DNA of 64,000 nt from an uncultured Porphyromonadaceae bacterium (GCA_900545915.1 URAV01000001.1:124001-188000); one strand, 5' to 3'. Counted from the stretch's first letter, positions 16,001 to 25,570 are shown. The notes: generated from the sequence alone by a model not told the origin. Translations and numbers: made by a program.

Positions 16001-17009
16001 AATAATTTACTCCTCCCAAATTAGTTCCTATCCATATCCCGTTTTCCCTATCCCGGTAAATACGACCTATTTGATTATCAGACAAGGAGTAAGGACACAT
16101 CGGATCATTATAAATATGCGATACCTTATTTTTCGACTCATTAATAACGTAAACGCCCGATTGAGTTCCTACCCATAACTCATCGTCAAAACAGACTACG
16201 TCACGAATAATTTTATAATGAACTTCGGGGGCACTCACATCTATTAATGTATTTTTTCGCTTATTCAATTTTCTTAATTTACCTTCATGTATTCCGATTA
16301 CCAACTCATCTCCATAATCACACATTTTGTAAATATTCTCCCCCAATAACGTTTCTCCGGCATTATTACCTAAATATTGAGTAAATCTGCCATTTTCTCT
16401 ATTATAAAGATAAACACCTTTACCATTTGTTCCCACCCACAATCGTCCGCTTCGATCGACACAAAGGCATTGAGGATTACCTTGGTCGGGGAGTTTAGTA
16501 TCCCCGAACGGATAATGTACGAGACCATCTCCATTATACTTAAATAATCCTTGATTAGGCAAGACAATCCATATATTGCCATCGGCATCTTCTTTTATAT
16601 CCGATACCCAATCTTTCATTCTTATTCCGTTCTCAGTCGAGTCGTTGACAAAAGTAAAAGTCTCATAAACCGGATCGAAAATAAAAATCCCCTTATCCGT
16701 ACCGACCCACAGATGTTTATTCTTATCTTCAAAAAGCGATGAAATATTATTATTTCTTTTATTGGCGACAGAATCGTAACAATCGAATACCCGAATAGAA
16801 TTCCCATCAAAACGATTCAATTTATTACGAGTTCCAAACCACATAAACCCTTCACTATCCTGCAATATAGCCTTGATGTCGGTCTGAGAGAGCCCATCAC
16901 GTCCGTTTATAACCGTAAAATAATATTTGAACGAATAATCCTGAGCCTGTAAAGTAATTAGACTCAGCAAACAAATTATTCCTAAAATATACCTCTTCAT
17001 GGTATTCAT
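13014..17009 (-). CDS. Hybrid two-component system regulator (sensor kinase, receiver and AraC domain in one chain)
   Basis: This is a hybrid two-component regulator of the Bacteroides PUL type. The ATG at 17009 gives 1331 residues and a good signal peptide (MKRYILGIICLL...LQAQ); the open frame extends 17 codons further to 17060. The periplasmic part is a double beta-propeller of Reg_prop blades ([IL]W[FVI]GT repeats, about 30-650) plus a Y_Y_Y domain (about 690-775). A membrane helix lies near 785-805. Then come HisKA with phospho-His840 (AHEIRTP), HATPase (GIGLSLARS), a receiver with Asp1128 (DLVISDIIMPEMDG) and an AraC-type DNA-binding domain at the C-terminus. It should sense an oligosaccharide in the periplasm and activate the surrounding genes. 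It is transcribed divergently from the GH2 at 17207 and sits at the centre of the region. Confidence 0.95.
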   Translation of the reverse strand: MNTMKRYILGIICLLSLITLQAQDYSFKYYFTVINGRDGLSQTDIKAILQDSEGFMWFGTRNKLNRFDGNSIRVFDCYDSVANKRNNNISSLFEDKNKHLWVGTDKGIFIFDPVYETFTFVNDSTENGIRMKDWVSDIKEDADGNIWIVLPNQGLFKYNGDGLVHYPFGDTKLPDQGNPQCLCVDRSGRLWVGTNGKGVYLYNRENGRFTQYLGNNAGETLLGENIYKMCDYGDELVIGIHEGKLRKLNKRKNTLIDVSAPEVHYKIIRDVVCFDDELWVGTQSGVYVINESKNKVSHIYNDPMCPYSLSDNQIGRIYRDRENGIWIGTNLGGVNYYPQRGIEFIRHIPLSRPYTISSKRVREFVEDEDGNIWVGTEDAGVNIYDPQTGAFKKIGRDVGPKSVCDKTLALLSDKNHIWIGSFKNGLDIVDRKNFSVRHYSGEQLGLNEASIYALCEDHKGKIWIGNAWGVYVGDKKTMNFTRLPQFGLSYIFDIIEDSDGYIWVATMGNGVYKYNPEDGKIKRYVHHEGNETSLSSNSVSNIKETSSGEIWFSTDRGGICRYNKTEDNFTTFSEKQGLPDDTAYKILEDKNRNLWFGTNKGLVRFDPETGKCEVFTTDSGLPGDQFNYKSAFMSSSGVFYFGSSEGLISFDPYQIQKNSCIPSVFITKLLIGNKEVTPHSENSPLQKSILYTDKITLNYDQANIGFEFVTLSYVAPSANVYAYKMDNIDDDWVYMRDNHNVSYANIPPGKYTFRVKGANNDGLWNEAGAVVEITVLPPWWRSPLSYVIYCLLAVCIFYLWFRWYKSRSEIKSAEKQQLFESEKEKELYSSKIDFFTHIAHEIRTPVTLINGPLESMLEMNITDPEMKKNLQIMSRNTSELLALINQLLDFRKMDGNQMQMNFVSLNVVDILKDEYQRFEAMALSENRHMELSLPESDVYVSADRSSFVKILNNLFSNAIRYSDDRIIIKLESEETDFKIVFLNDGQLIPVELREKIFDPFYQMKKDANAFSSSGIGLSLARSLSELHHGSLTLEERDGMNCFVLKLPMVQNVEKSDVLSLNEELLPEDSGIDDEKQNAEVILVVEDNVELLNFMVDKLKQQFVVEQAQNGVEAIKILEEKNIDLVISDIIMPEMDGFELCRNIKSNIEFCHIPVVLLTAKNDLDSKIEGLKMGADVYIEKPFSFQYLLAQITSLFDNRKREKEAFMRKPFLPVSSMGMSKADEELMNKLIGIIEDNITDPNFGVERLSEIVYMSRSSLHRKIKVIAGSSPADFIRLIRLKKATELIIDGRHRIGEICFLVGINSPSYFIKLFQKQFGMTPKEFEKQQRQSS

Positions 17010-17206
17010 AACAATTACTTTTTGCAAATGTATATATAAAAAAAAGAACATATATTCCAAAAAATAGCAATCTGGTTGAATTTACAATATCTCAAACACT
17101 TCATAACAGTGTAAATGAAACAAATCTTTCAAAAATTGACACCTGCATTACAAGAACACTCCTCGATTCACTCTATATTTGTAATATAATTTAAATATTG
17201 AATGCC
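17010..17206. promoter_or_regulatory. Divergent promoter region between the hybrid regulator and the GH2 operon
   Basis: These 197 bp hold both start regions. On the plus strand TATATTTG (17174-17181) matches the Bacteroidetes -7 box TAnnTTTG, 25 bp before the GH2 ATG at 17207, but no good -33 TTTG lies at the usual distance. A spaced inverted pair ATTTACA...TGTAAAT (about 17078-17116) could be a regulator site. Confidence 0.45.
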
Positions 17207-19207
17207 ATGCTTAAATACAAGTTATCTTCATTTTTTTTCGTATTCTTAATTATTCAATCATCCGCTCAACTCAGAGATAGGGTTTCCTTGTCGGGAGAAT
17301 GGCAATTTTTTAAAGGCGACACAGAATCACCGGCAAAAGTTGAACAAGTATCCGTTCCGCATACTTGGAATGCACAAGACGGAACAACGGCAAATTATTA
17401 TCGGGGAAAAGGTACATATCGGTATAATTTCGATTCTCCCAAAAATATACAAAAAAAACGGGTATTTCTCAGATTCGAAGCGGTCAGCCAAGAAGCAGAT
17501 GTATTTCTGAACGGACAATATCTCGGTAATCATAAAGGTGCATTTAATGCTTTCTGTTTCGAAATCACGCCGTATCTTAAGAAAAAAAATAATGAGCTGG
17601 TCGTAAAAGCCAGTAATGTCCTCAACCCTGATATAGCTCCTTTATCCGGAGATTTTACTGTATTCGGAGGAATATATCGTCCCGTATCTCTCTTAATTTT
17701 ACCTCGCACATGTATAACTCCGCTCGATTATGCTTCATCGGGAATATACATAAAACAAACAAAAATACAGGATCATAAAGCTACGATAGATATTACCACA
17801 AAGATCGACGGAGATATATACGGAAATAAAAAATTACGACTACGTACTTCTGTTTTCGATCCGACTGGCAAACTCGTAATAACCTCTGAAAACGAAGAAA
17901 TCAAAGCTTCGGAAAACACGGCAGCTATCGATCAAAGAATATATATAGACAACCCTATTTTATGGAACGGCAAAGCAGAACCTAACCAATACCGTTTCTT
18001 TTGCGAATTATTACAAGGAAAAAAAGTCATCGATACCTTATCGGTATATACAGGATTGCGTTATTTCAAAGTCGACCCGAAAAAAGGATTTTTCCTGAAC
18101 GGAAAATCTTATCAGATAAGAGGAGTAAACCGTCATCAAGACCGCCCCAGAAAAGGATGGGCGATTAGTGAAGAAGATCACCAAGAAGACATGCAACTTA
18201 TTAAAGAGATAGGAGCAAACGGTGTAAGACTTGCACATTATCCCCATTCCGACTATTTTTATTCTCTTTGTGATAAAGAAGGTCTGTTGGTATGGGCTGA
18301 AATACCTTTTATCGGAAACGGTACCGAATCGATTGCATTCGAGGAAAATTTAAAACAACAATTGACCGAACTCATTCGCCAGAACTTCAATCACCCTTCG
18401 ATATTCTGCTGGAGTCTTTTCAACGAATTGGTAAAAGGAAATCCTGAGAAACTGGTCGCAGAGCTGAACGAGCTCGCGCACAAAGAAGATCCTACCCGCT
18501 TTACCGTAGCAGCAGCGAACATCGAAGGACGACCGGAGAACACGATTACCGATATCATGGCATTTAACACATACCCGGGCTGGTACTGGGCTGAACCTGA
18601 AACAATGGGACCGTCGATCGATTGGAAAAAAGATGAAAAAAGAGGCGTTTGCATCAGTGAATACGGAGCCGGAGCAAGCATTAAACATCATCAACAGCGA
18701 ATGAAGAAAGCTCCGAAATGCGAAGGGGATTTTCATCCTGAAGAATGGCAAGCGATCGTTCATGAAGGAAATTATAAAGAAATTGACAAAAGAGACTTTG
18801 TTTGGGGGTCTTTTGTTTGGAATATGTTCGACTTCGCCAGTGGCGGACGGAAAGAAGGAGATACTTACGGCATGAACGACAAAGGATTGGTTACATACGA
18901 CCGAAAAACTCCGAAAGATGCATTTTATTTCTATAAAGCAAACTGGTCGGAAAAACCGGTCCTACATATTACGAGCAAACGACATATCGAACGGACAGAA
19001 CCAGAAACCGAAATAAAAATATACTCGAATTGTTCAGACATTACTTTATATGTAAACGGGATTAAATACCCCAGTAGTGCCGGAGATCACAATATTTTTA
19101 CTTGGAAGGACGTTCGATTGCAACCCGGAAAAAACAAAATCAGCGTATCCGGGACATTCGATAACAAGACCATAACAGATCAATGCGAATGGATTTTGGA
19201 AAATTAA
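17207..19207 (+). CDS. GH2 beta-galactosidase-like enzyme
   Basis: This 666-residue exported GH2 enzyme has a signal peptide ending SSAQ. The sugar-binding jelly roll (about 25-170; SVPHTWNAQDG, DVFLNGQYLGNHKG), Ig-like domain (about 175-290) and TIM barrel (about 290-590) are all present. Catalytic residues look intact: acid/base Glu407 in SLFNEL and nucleophile Glu485 in ISEYGAG. The RGVNRHQDRP motif is of the beta-galactosidase type. The ATG at 17207 is preferred over an in-frame TTG at 17198 because it starts the signal peptide directly. It is the first gene of the plus-strand unit with GH92 and GH125. A terminal beta-galactosyl residue is the most likely target; glucuronidase is less likely. 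Confidence 0.88.
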   Translation: MLKYKLSSFFFVFLIIQSSAQLRDRVSLSGEWQFFKGDTESPAKVEQVSVPHTWNAQDGTTANYYRGKGTYRYNFDSPKNIQKKRVFLRFEAVSQEADVFLNGQYLGNHKGAFNAFCFEITPYLKKKNNELVVKASNVLNPDIAPLSGDFTVFGGIYRPVSLLILPRTCITPLDYASSGIYIKQTKIQDHKATIDITTKIDGDIYGNKKLRLRTSVFDPTGKLVITSENEEIKASENTAAIDQRIYIDNPILWNGKAEPNQYRFFCELLQGKKVIDTLSVYTGLRYFKVDPKKGFFLNGKSYQIRGVNRHQDRPRKGWAISEEDHQEDMQLIKEIGANGVRLAHYPHSDYFYSLCDKEGLLVWAEIPFIGNGTESIAFEENLKQQLTELIRQNFNHPSIFCWSLFNELVKGNPEKLVAELNELAHKEDPTRFTVAAANIEGRPENTITDIMAFNTYPGWYWAEPETMGPSIDWKKDEKRGVCISEYGAGASIKHHQQRMKKAPKCEGDFHPEEWQAIVHEGNYKEIDKRDFVWGSFVWNMFDFASGGRKEGDTYGMNDKGLVTYDRKTPKDAFYFYKANWSEKPVLHITSKRHIERTEPETEIKIYSNCSDITLYVNGIKYPSSAGDHNIFTWKDVRLQPGKNKISVSGTFDNKTITDQCEWILEN

Positions 19208-19239
19208 AATTTTCAATACTAACAATCAAACACAACAAC

Positions 19240-21486
19240 ATGAAAAAGACATCTTTTCTCATTTTACTTTCACTATCCGTTTCTCTTGTTTGTCTCGGGA
19301 AAAGCGTAGTTGACTATGTCAATCCGATGATAGGAACTGCATTGAAAGGAGAAGGTGGTACTGCGCCATTTGTCGGGACACCCTTCGCTATGACCAATTT
19401 CCTACCACAAACAAGAGAAAACAAAATAGGAACAATGGCCTATGTTTACGATGATAAATCTATCATGGGGTTTCTGGCATCACATCAACCGACCGTATGG
19501 ATGGGAGATTACGGTTACGTCTCTTTGATGCCTCAAATAGGAGAAAAAATAAAAGTATTGCCGGAAGATAGACAGATAGTTTTCGACCATAAGCAGGAAA
19601 AGGCTACACCTTATTATTATTCCGTAAACTTGCCTTTAGAAAATAAAAAAAGTATCAAAGCCGAAATAAGTGCGGCAAGTCGTTGTGCCTTGTTCCGTTT
19701 TACATTTCCGAAAAACGAAAATGCTCGTTTAATCATACAAAGTATCAACCTGAACCCAAAGCTTAACGACTGGTGCAACGATTTCGGACCTCGTCTGAAA
19801 AAAATAAAGGGATGGATCAAAATCGATTCGGAAAACAACGAAATAATCGGTTATAATCCTGATCGCCAATCAGCTCAAATAGGTCCGGAATTACCCAATT
19901 TCAAAGGATACTTCATCATTCGTTTCAATAAAAAAATACAAGACTTCGGAACATGGAGCGAATCTGATATTTTTAAAGGAAAAACAGAGCAAAGCGGTAC
20001 TCGAATGGGAGCTTTCGTAGAGTTTGAACCTTCGAATAAAGGCCAGGTTTTGGCACAAATTTCTACATCGTTCATCAGTTTGGAACAGGCCCGTATCAAC
20101 ATGGAAAAAGAATTGCCTGATTGGGATTTCGACCGTCTCTGCCAAATGACGAAACAAGCTTGGAATGATAAGCTTTCGAAGATAGAAATTTCCGGTATCG
20201 GAGATAATGATAAAAGTATTTTCTATACTGCATTATACCATTGTTACTTATTCCCTCGCGAATTTTCGGAATATGGTAAATACTACAGTGCTTTCGATGA
20301 CAAAATACACGAAGGAATATCTTACAACGATTATTCTTTATGGGATACATTCCGAGCATTTCATCCTCTCATGACATTTCTCGAACCTGAATTGACAGGC
20401 AACTGGATTACCGGACTTCTACAAATGTACAAAGAAGGCGGATGGATGCCAATGTGGCCGAATCCCTCATATACGAACATTATGATAGGAACACATGCCG
20501 ATGCCCTTATCGCAGACGCATATATGAAAGGAATACGTAATTACGACACCGATCTGGCTTATGAGGCTATGCGAAAAAATGCAATGGTTCCGCCAGACTG
20601 CGATACACAAAGGCGCTATGGAGACCGTGACCGATGGACTTCTTTCGAAGCAAGAGCGGGTGCAAGTTTTTATCACACGATCGGATACGTACCTGACGAT
20701 AAAACAGCCGAATCGGTATCTCGTACATTAGAATATGCCTATGACGACTGGTGTATCGCACAAGTAGCAAAAGAAATGGGTAAAAAGGATGATTACAAAT
20801 CTCTTATGCAATGGTCTCAAAACTACAAAAACATCTATAATACAGAAAAAGGATTTATGCTCCCCCGTAAATATAACGGAGAATGGATCGATCTGGATGA
20901 TCATAACCGACACGGATTCACGGAAGGATCAAAATGGACTTATCTGTTTTGTGTTCTTCAAGATATTCCCGGAATGATCGAAATGATGGGTGGGAAAGAT
21001 GCATTTACCGCTAAACTCGACCGAAACTTCAATGAAGACCACTACCGTCACGATAATGAACCGGGACATCACTATATTTACCTTTATAATTATTGTGAAC
21101 AGCCTTGGAAAACACAAGAATTGATACGCAAACACACACGTATCAATTATCGCAATACTCCCGACGGAGTAAACGGAAATGATGATTGCGGACAAATGTC
21201 GGCCTGGTATATTTTCTCAGTCATGGGATTCTATCCCGTAACACCCGGAAGCAATGAATTTGCGATAGGAGCACCGCAATTTCCCGAAACTCGAGTAAAT
21301 TTAGCTATAAACGGAAAAAATAAAACATTAACGATAAAAGCGGAAAACCTTTCGGAAAAAAATAAATATATTCGTGAAATATTCATAGATAATAAACAGT
21401 TAAACCGACCATTCATCAACTATTTCGATTTGATTAACGCAGAAACGATACGATTCGTTATGACCGATAAACCATCGAATTTATAA
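19240..21486 (+). CDS. GH92 alpha-mannosidase (first copy)
   Basis: This is a calcium-dependent exo-alpha-mannosidase of family GH92, 748 residues from the ATG at 19240, which begins a signal peptide (MKKTSFLILLS...). An upstream in-frame start at 19183 would overlap the GH2 gene and bury the signal peptide, so it is rejected. Family hallmarks are VDYVNPMIGT at the mature N-terminus, LWDTFRAFHPL near 367, the acid-residue motif NEPGHH (Glu607), the Asp pair NDDCGQMSAW (648-649) and MGFYPVTPGS near the end. Together with the following GH125 it should strip alpha-linked mannose from a glycan in the periplasm. Linkage preference cannot be read with confidence by eye. It starts 32 bp after the GH2 stop, so the three genes probably form one operon. 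Confidence 0.93.
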   Translation: MKKTSFLILLSLSVSLVCLGKSVVDYVNPMIGTALKGEGGTAPFVGTPFAMTNFLPQTRENKIGTMAYVYDDKSIMGFLASHQPTVWMGDYGYVSLMPQIGEKIKVLPEDRQIVFDHKQEKATPYYYSVNLPLENKKSIKAEISAASRCALFRFTFPKNENARLIIQSINLNPKLNDWCNDFGPRLKKIKGWIKIDSENNEIIGYNPDRQSAQIGPELPNFKGYFIIRFNKKIQDFGTWSESDIFKGKTEQSGTRMGAFVEFEPSNKGQVLAQISTSFISLEQARINMEKELPDWDFDRLCQMTKQAWNDKLSKIEISGIGDNDKSIFYTALYHCYLFPREFSEYGKYYSAFDDKIHEGISYNDYSLWDTFRAFHPLMTFLEPELTGNWITGLLQMYKEGGWMPMWPNPSYTNIMIGTHADALIADAYMKGIRNYDTDLAYEAMRKNAMVPPDCDTQRRYGDRDRWTSFEARAGASFYHTIGYVPDDKTAESVSRTLEYAYDDWCIAQVAKEMGKKDDYKSLMQWSQNYKNIYNTEKGFMLPRKYNGEWIDLDDHNRHGFTEGSKWTYLFCVLQDIPGMIEMMGGKDAFTAKLDRNFNEDHYRHDNEPGHHYIYLYNYCEQPWKTQELIRKHTRINYRNTPDGVNGNDDCGQMSAWYIFSVMGFYPVTPGSNEFAIGAPQFPETRVNLAINGKNKTLTIKAENLSEKNKYIREIFIDNKQLNRPFINYFDLINAETIRFVMTDKPSNL

Positions 21487-21505
21487 ACACACTAAAAATA
21501 ACATT

Positions 21506-22957
21506 ATGATGAAAACAAAAAACATACTGGGTTTAGGCTTGCTCTTATCGACATTTTATTTATCTGAAGTTCAAGCCGAATCTCCAACGTATGCCGTACA
21601 AGATAATACAACGGTATATCAATCTAAACGTCCTGACTCCCGTTTATTCGTTTCACAAACAGTAGATGATGAAATCGACAGAGTCAGTAAAATGCTAAAA
21701 AACAAAAAACTGGCATGGATGTTCTCCAACTGTCTGCCAAACACGCTCGACACGACCATACATTACAGAACTCAGGACGGAGAAGACGATACTTTCGTAT
21801 ATACCGGCGATATACATGCCATGTGGCTGAGAGACTCAGGTGCTCAAGTATGGCCTTATCTCCGATTCGCCCAACAAGACAAAAAATTACAAAAGATGCT
21901 GAAAGGTGTAATTCGGAGGCAAATTAAATGTATTCTTTTCGATCCTTACGCCAATGCTTTTAATGACGGTCCTACGGGAGGATATTGGATGAGTGACAAT
22001 ACAAAAATGAAACCGGAGTTACATGAACGAAAATGGGAAATAGATTCTCTATGCTATCCGATACGATTGGCGTACGAATATTGGAAAGTAACAGGAGATA
22101 CATCTGTTTTTGATGATAAATGGGTCAAAGCCGTTGCTTCTATTTTACAAACATTCAAAGAACAACAGCGGAAAAACGGACTCGGCCCGTACTCATTCAT
22201 GAGAAAAACCGAAAGAGCTTCCGATACGATGCTCAACGGGGGATACGGACATCCGGTAAAACCGGTCGGACTGATCGCTTCGGCTTTTCGTCCTTCGGAT
22301 GACGCAACGACATTCTTGTTCCTCGTGCCTTCTAACTTTTTCGCGGTAACCTCATTAAAAAAAGCGGCAGAAATACTTGAAAAAGTAAACGGAGAGAAAC
22401 AACTGGCAGATCAATGTAAAGATCTGGCAAAAGAGGTTAGTGACGCTTTAAAGAAATACGCCGTTTATAAACATCCCAAATACGGGAAAATATATGCATT
22501 TGAAGTAGATGGTTTCGGTAACCAACTGCTTATGGACGATGCGAATGTCCCCAGTTTGTTGGCAATGGCTTATTTGGGAGATGTCGATATAAAAGACCCT
22601 ATCTACCAAAATACGCGCAGGTTTGTATGGAGCGAAGATAATCCGTATTTTTTCAAAGGTAAAGCCGGTGAAGGAATCGGAGGACCGCATATAGGATATA
22701 ATATGATCTGGCCTATGAGTATTATGATGAAAGCTTTTACGAGCCGAGACGATAAAGAAATAAAAGAATGTATCATTCAATTGCTAAAGACCGATGCAAA
22801 TACCGGATTTATGCACGAATCTTTTCATAAAGATAATCCATCCGATTATACCCGTTCATGGTTTGCTTGGCAAAACTCTCTGTTCGGAGAACTTATTCTC
22901 AAATTAATCGATGACGGAAAGATCGATTTATTAAACAGTATTCCCGAAATCAGCTAA
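21506..22957 (+). CDS. GH125 exo-alpha-1,6-mannosidase
   Basis: This is a 483-residue exported protein of family GH125, the inverting exo-alpha-1,6-mannosidases. The signal peptide ends near VQAES. Recognition motifs are TGDIHAMWLRDSGAQ (Asp102, Asp110) and the family-specific GHPVKPVGLIASAFRPSDD (about 248-266), followed by LVPSNFFAV. RSWFAWQNSLFGELI marks the C-terminus. The enzyme should act on alpha-1,6-mannose after GH92 removes side chains, a division of labour known for alpha-mannan and N-glycan breakdown. It starts 19 bp after GH92 and is followed by a terminator, so it ends the GH2-GH92-GH125 unit. Two Met codons (21506, 21509) are both usable starts. Confidence 0.93.
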   Translation: MMKTKNILGLGLLLSTFYLSEVQAESPTYAVQDNTTVYQSKRPDSRLFVSQTVDDEIDRVSKMLKNKKLAWMFSNCLPNTLDTTIHYRTQDGEDDTFVYTGDIHAMWLRDSGAQVWPYLRFAQQDKKLQKMLKGVIRRQIKCILFDPYANAFNDGPTGGYWMSDNTKMKPELHERKWEIDSLCYPIRLAYEYWKVTGDTSVFDDKWVKAVASILQTFKEQQRKNGLGPYSFMRKTERASDTMLNGGYGHPVKPVGLIASAFRPSDDATTFLFLVPSNFFAVTSLKKAAEILEKVNGEKQLADQCKDLAKEVSDALKKYAVYKHPKYGKIYAFEVDGFGNQLLMDDANVPSLLAMAYLGDVDIKDPIYQNTRRFVWSEDNPYFFKGKAGEGIGGPHIGYNMIWPMSIMMKAFTSRDDKEIKECIIQLLKTDANTGFMHESFHKDNPSDYTRSWFAWQNSLFGELILKLIDDGKIDLLNSIPEIS

Positions 22958-22964
22958 AACTCTC

Positions 22965-23001
22965 ATTAAAAGCGGACAATGATTAGTCCGCTTTTAATTT
23001 A
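22965..23001 (+). terminator. Terminator after GH125
   Basis: A perfect 13-bp stem, ATTAAAAGCGGAC (22965-22977) with GTCCGCTTTTAAT (22986-22998), has an 8-nt loop and lies 8 bp after the GH125 stop. It is followed by T-rich sequence and closes the first plus-strand unit. Confidence 0.85.
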
Positions 23002-23410
23002 TCTATCAATTTGAGCCGAAATTTCTATTTTTTGAACGGCATGTACAATAAAAAGCAGATAAAATAGAATATATTTGTGACGTGTTAGTTGAAATAATAT
23101 CTGATATGAAAATTAAATACGAGAGGAGGAAATGTGTCTGATTAGACGTTCGTTTAAATAGACAACAAAAGGGACAGATTGATAATTTTTCTATGCTGCT
23201 TAATAATATCTATTTAATATGAAATCAGGTTCTAAAAAGAGAGAGGATTTTTTTATTCGATTAAACGAACGTTTTTTTAGACAGCGAAAGGGACTTCTAT
23301 TTTTCGAAATACCTGAATCTAACCCCGATTTTTCTGTATTTACTTAGTTTTCATATCTGCATTTAATACAAGATATTCGTACCTTAAGAAATTTCTAATA
23401 AAATATAATA
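23002..23410 (+). promoter_or_regulatory. Long regulatory gap before the SusCD unit, with repeated operator-like element
   Basis: This roughly 410-bp gap has no credible ORF. It carries two copies, exactly 119 bp apart, of a 30-bp element (23146-23175 and 23265-23294; 23 of 30 bases equal) with the common core TAGACA-N4-AAAGGGAC. The left parts also form an 11-bp perfect inverted pair, ACGTTCGTTTA (23146-23156) and TAAACGAACGT (23262-23272). The gap precedes the unit that carries SusC and SusD, where a hybrid regulator would be expected to bind, so an activator site is a reasonable inference. The promoter itself is unclear; TACCTTAA near 23380 is a weak -7 candidate. Confidence 0.55.
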
Positions 23411-25570
23411 ATGAAAAACGTCAACTTTTTTATAAAAACAGTATCGATTTACTGTATTTGTTTTTTATCTACAGCAATTACGGTATATTCTGCAACAAAA
23501 GACATGACAAACGGGAAATGGACCATCCGATTTAATGATGAGACCCGAAAAAGTGAATTTGTGAAAGATGGAACAACTATACTGCAAGATGTATCCGTCA
23601 AGTTTAAACATAATGCTTCAATTATAGAAAGCACATCATATTCCGATATAAAATTCAGTGAAGAGAATTATTCCGATGCAGCAGGCGAATGCAAAAGATT
23701 TATTATAGAATATAAGAATACAGAAAATTCAACCTATCCGACGATACAACAATGTTTCTATCTATATCCGGATAAAGACTACTTTTTAACCGATGTATTT
23801 CTATTATCTTCAGGAACTTCGAAAATAGAAAGCAATTACATCGCACCGATATATACAGAAACACAAAATCGTTTTTTACCACAAGATGCCAATAATCGTT
23901 TTTTATTCGTTCCTTTCGATAACGATGGTTTCATTACTTACGGGTCGCTTCCGTTATCCAGAGGAATAGATCCTACATCTTTAGGAGTGGGAAGGTACGC
24001 CAGGGATACGATTTCTTTCGAAGTGACATCAATATTTAACGGAGAAACACAAGAAGGTCTGGTTATAGGGTCTGTAGAACATGATACATGGAAATCTGCC
24101 ATACGAATGACAGGTAGCCCCCTATCTCAAGCTTATATAAACAAACTTGAATGTTACAGCGGAGCGACACACAGTATTACACGAGATGCAACCGATGATA
24201 ACTGGTTGCAGCCTCACGGAGCTGTAAAAGGAACGAAAATAAAATCTGCCCGGATGTTGGTAGGTCTTTTCGATGATTGGCGCACAGGCATGGAAACTTT
24301 CGGAGACGTCAATGCTCTTATCGCTCCAAAAAGAGAATGGAATAATCCGACACCTTTCGGCTGGAACAGTTGGGGCGGTATGGAAAGAAATATCAATTTC
24401 GACGGTGTTATTTCTGTATCAGACTTCATTAAAGAAAATATTCAAGGGAAAGGTCATTTTGGAGAAGATGGACTCGTTTTTGTAGGACTGGACTCTTTTT
24501 GGGACAATCTGAACTGGGATCAATTGAAACAATTTGCCGATTATTGTAAAGCAAACGGGCAAGTTCCGGGTATTTATTGGACTCCATTCTGCGACTGGTT
24601 TCCGGAAAATGATCGTGCCCTCGAAGGCAATAACGGTTATTTCTATAGCCAAACACATCTCAAAGTAAATGGAAAAACCAAAAAACTTTGCGGTGCCGGA
24701 TGTATGGATCCGACCGCCCCATCAACCCTGTCCCGTATTAATTTCTTTATCGACAAATTTAAAGCTGCCGGATTCAAATATTTAAAACTGGACTTTATGA
24801 CTAATGGAATCATAGAGGCAGACAGCTATTATAGAGATGACATTACAACCGGTGTACAAGCATACAATTTTGGGATGAAGTATCTGAGAGAACGCTGTGG
24901 AGACGATATGTTTATCGTCGAATCTATCGCACCTCTTTTCCCTGCTAATTATGCTCATGCCCGACGTATCAGTTGCGATGCTTGGGGAGAAATGTGGCAT
25001 ACCAACTACATGATGAACAGCCTTTCTTTCGGATGGTGGCTTAACCGGATATATTGTTTTAATGATCCCGACCATTTGGTAATGGGAGACCGTAGCGATG
25101 CAGAAAATATGTCGAGAATGACAACCGGAGCTGTTACCGGCTATTGCATGTTAGGAGATAATTTGAGTACGGAAGGAACTTATATAGGCTCGGCAACATC
25201 TCAAGCCAAAGCAAAAAAATACGCCACATACGAAAAAGTCAACGATGTCATAAGACTCGGAAAGTCTTTCCGTCCTGCATACGGACACAAAGTCTTTGGA
25301 GATAATAAAGCCGTAGATCTGTTTTATTTAGAAACAGAAGACTCTTACTATATCGCTTATTTCAATTATAATGAAGGAGAAAAAAGCGGAACTCTCGACT
25401 TGAAAAAATTAAATATCGATCCGGATAACATAGATACAGGCAAGAGTTTTGAGTGTTGGTCTTCCGATCCGATAACTATCTCCGAAGGAATGCTGGAATA
25501 CTCATTACCTAATAATCAGGCAAAATTGTACCATCTATTCAAAAAACAAAACACACAACCTAAAAACTAA
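23411..25570 (+). CDS. Clan GH-D (GH27/GH36-like) alpha-galactosidase-type enzyme
   Basis: This 719-residue exported protein has a signal peptide at about 1-27. An N-terminal beta-sandwich (about 30-300) precedes a TIM barrel with clan GH-D marks: PFGWNSWGG (315-323), GLDSFWD, the nucleophile Asp461 in KYLKLDFMT, and the probable acid/base Asp523 in RISCDAWGE. A small C-terminal beta domain closes it. The family acts on alpha-galactose or alpha-N-acetylgalactosamine. The usual short GH27 motifs are only partly kept, and the long N-terminal domain is more GH36-like, so the exact family is open. It is the first gene of the unit that continues into the IPT/NHL lipoprotein and SusC. Confidence 0.78.
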   Translation: MKNVNFFIKTVSIYCICFLSTAITVYSATKDMTNGKWTIRFNDETRKSEFVKDGTTILQDVSVKFKHNASIIESTSYSDIKFSEENYSDAAGECKRFIIEYKNTENSTYPTIQQCFYLYPDKDYFLTDVFLLSSGTSKIESNYIAPIYTETQNRFLPQDANNRFLFVPFDNDGFITYGSLPLSRGIDPTSLGVGRYARDTISFEVTSIFNGETQEGLVIGSVEHDTWKSAIRMTGSPLSQAYINKLECYSGATHSITRDATDDNWLQPHGAVKGTKIKSARMLVGLFDDWRTGMETFGDVNALIAPKREWNNPTPFGWNSWGGMERNINFDGVISVSDFIKENIQGKGHFGEDGLVFVGLDSFWDNLNWDQLKQFADYCKANGQVPGIYWTPFCDWFPENDRALEGNNGYFYSQTHLKVNGKTKKLCGAGCMDPTAPSTLSRINFFIDKFKAAGFKYLKLDFMTNGIIEADSYYRDDITTGVQAYNFGMKYLRERCGDDMFIVESIAPLFPANYAHARRISCDAWGEMWHTNYMMNSLSFGWWLNRIYCFNDPDHLVMGDRSDAENMSRMTTGAVTGYCMLGDNLSTEGTYIGSATSQAKAKKYATYEKVNDVIRLGKSFRPAYGHKVFGDNKAVDLFYLETEDSYYIAYFNYNEGEKSGTLDLKKLNIDPDNIDTGKSFECWSSDPITISEGMLEYSLPNNQAKLYHLFKKQNTQPKN

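Noticed and set aside
22958..23410. A mobile element or insertion site in the gap before the SusCD unit
   Set aside because: The repeated 30-mers are imperfect, there is no transposase and no target duplication; a regulatory role fits better.
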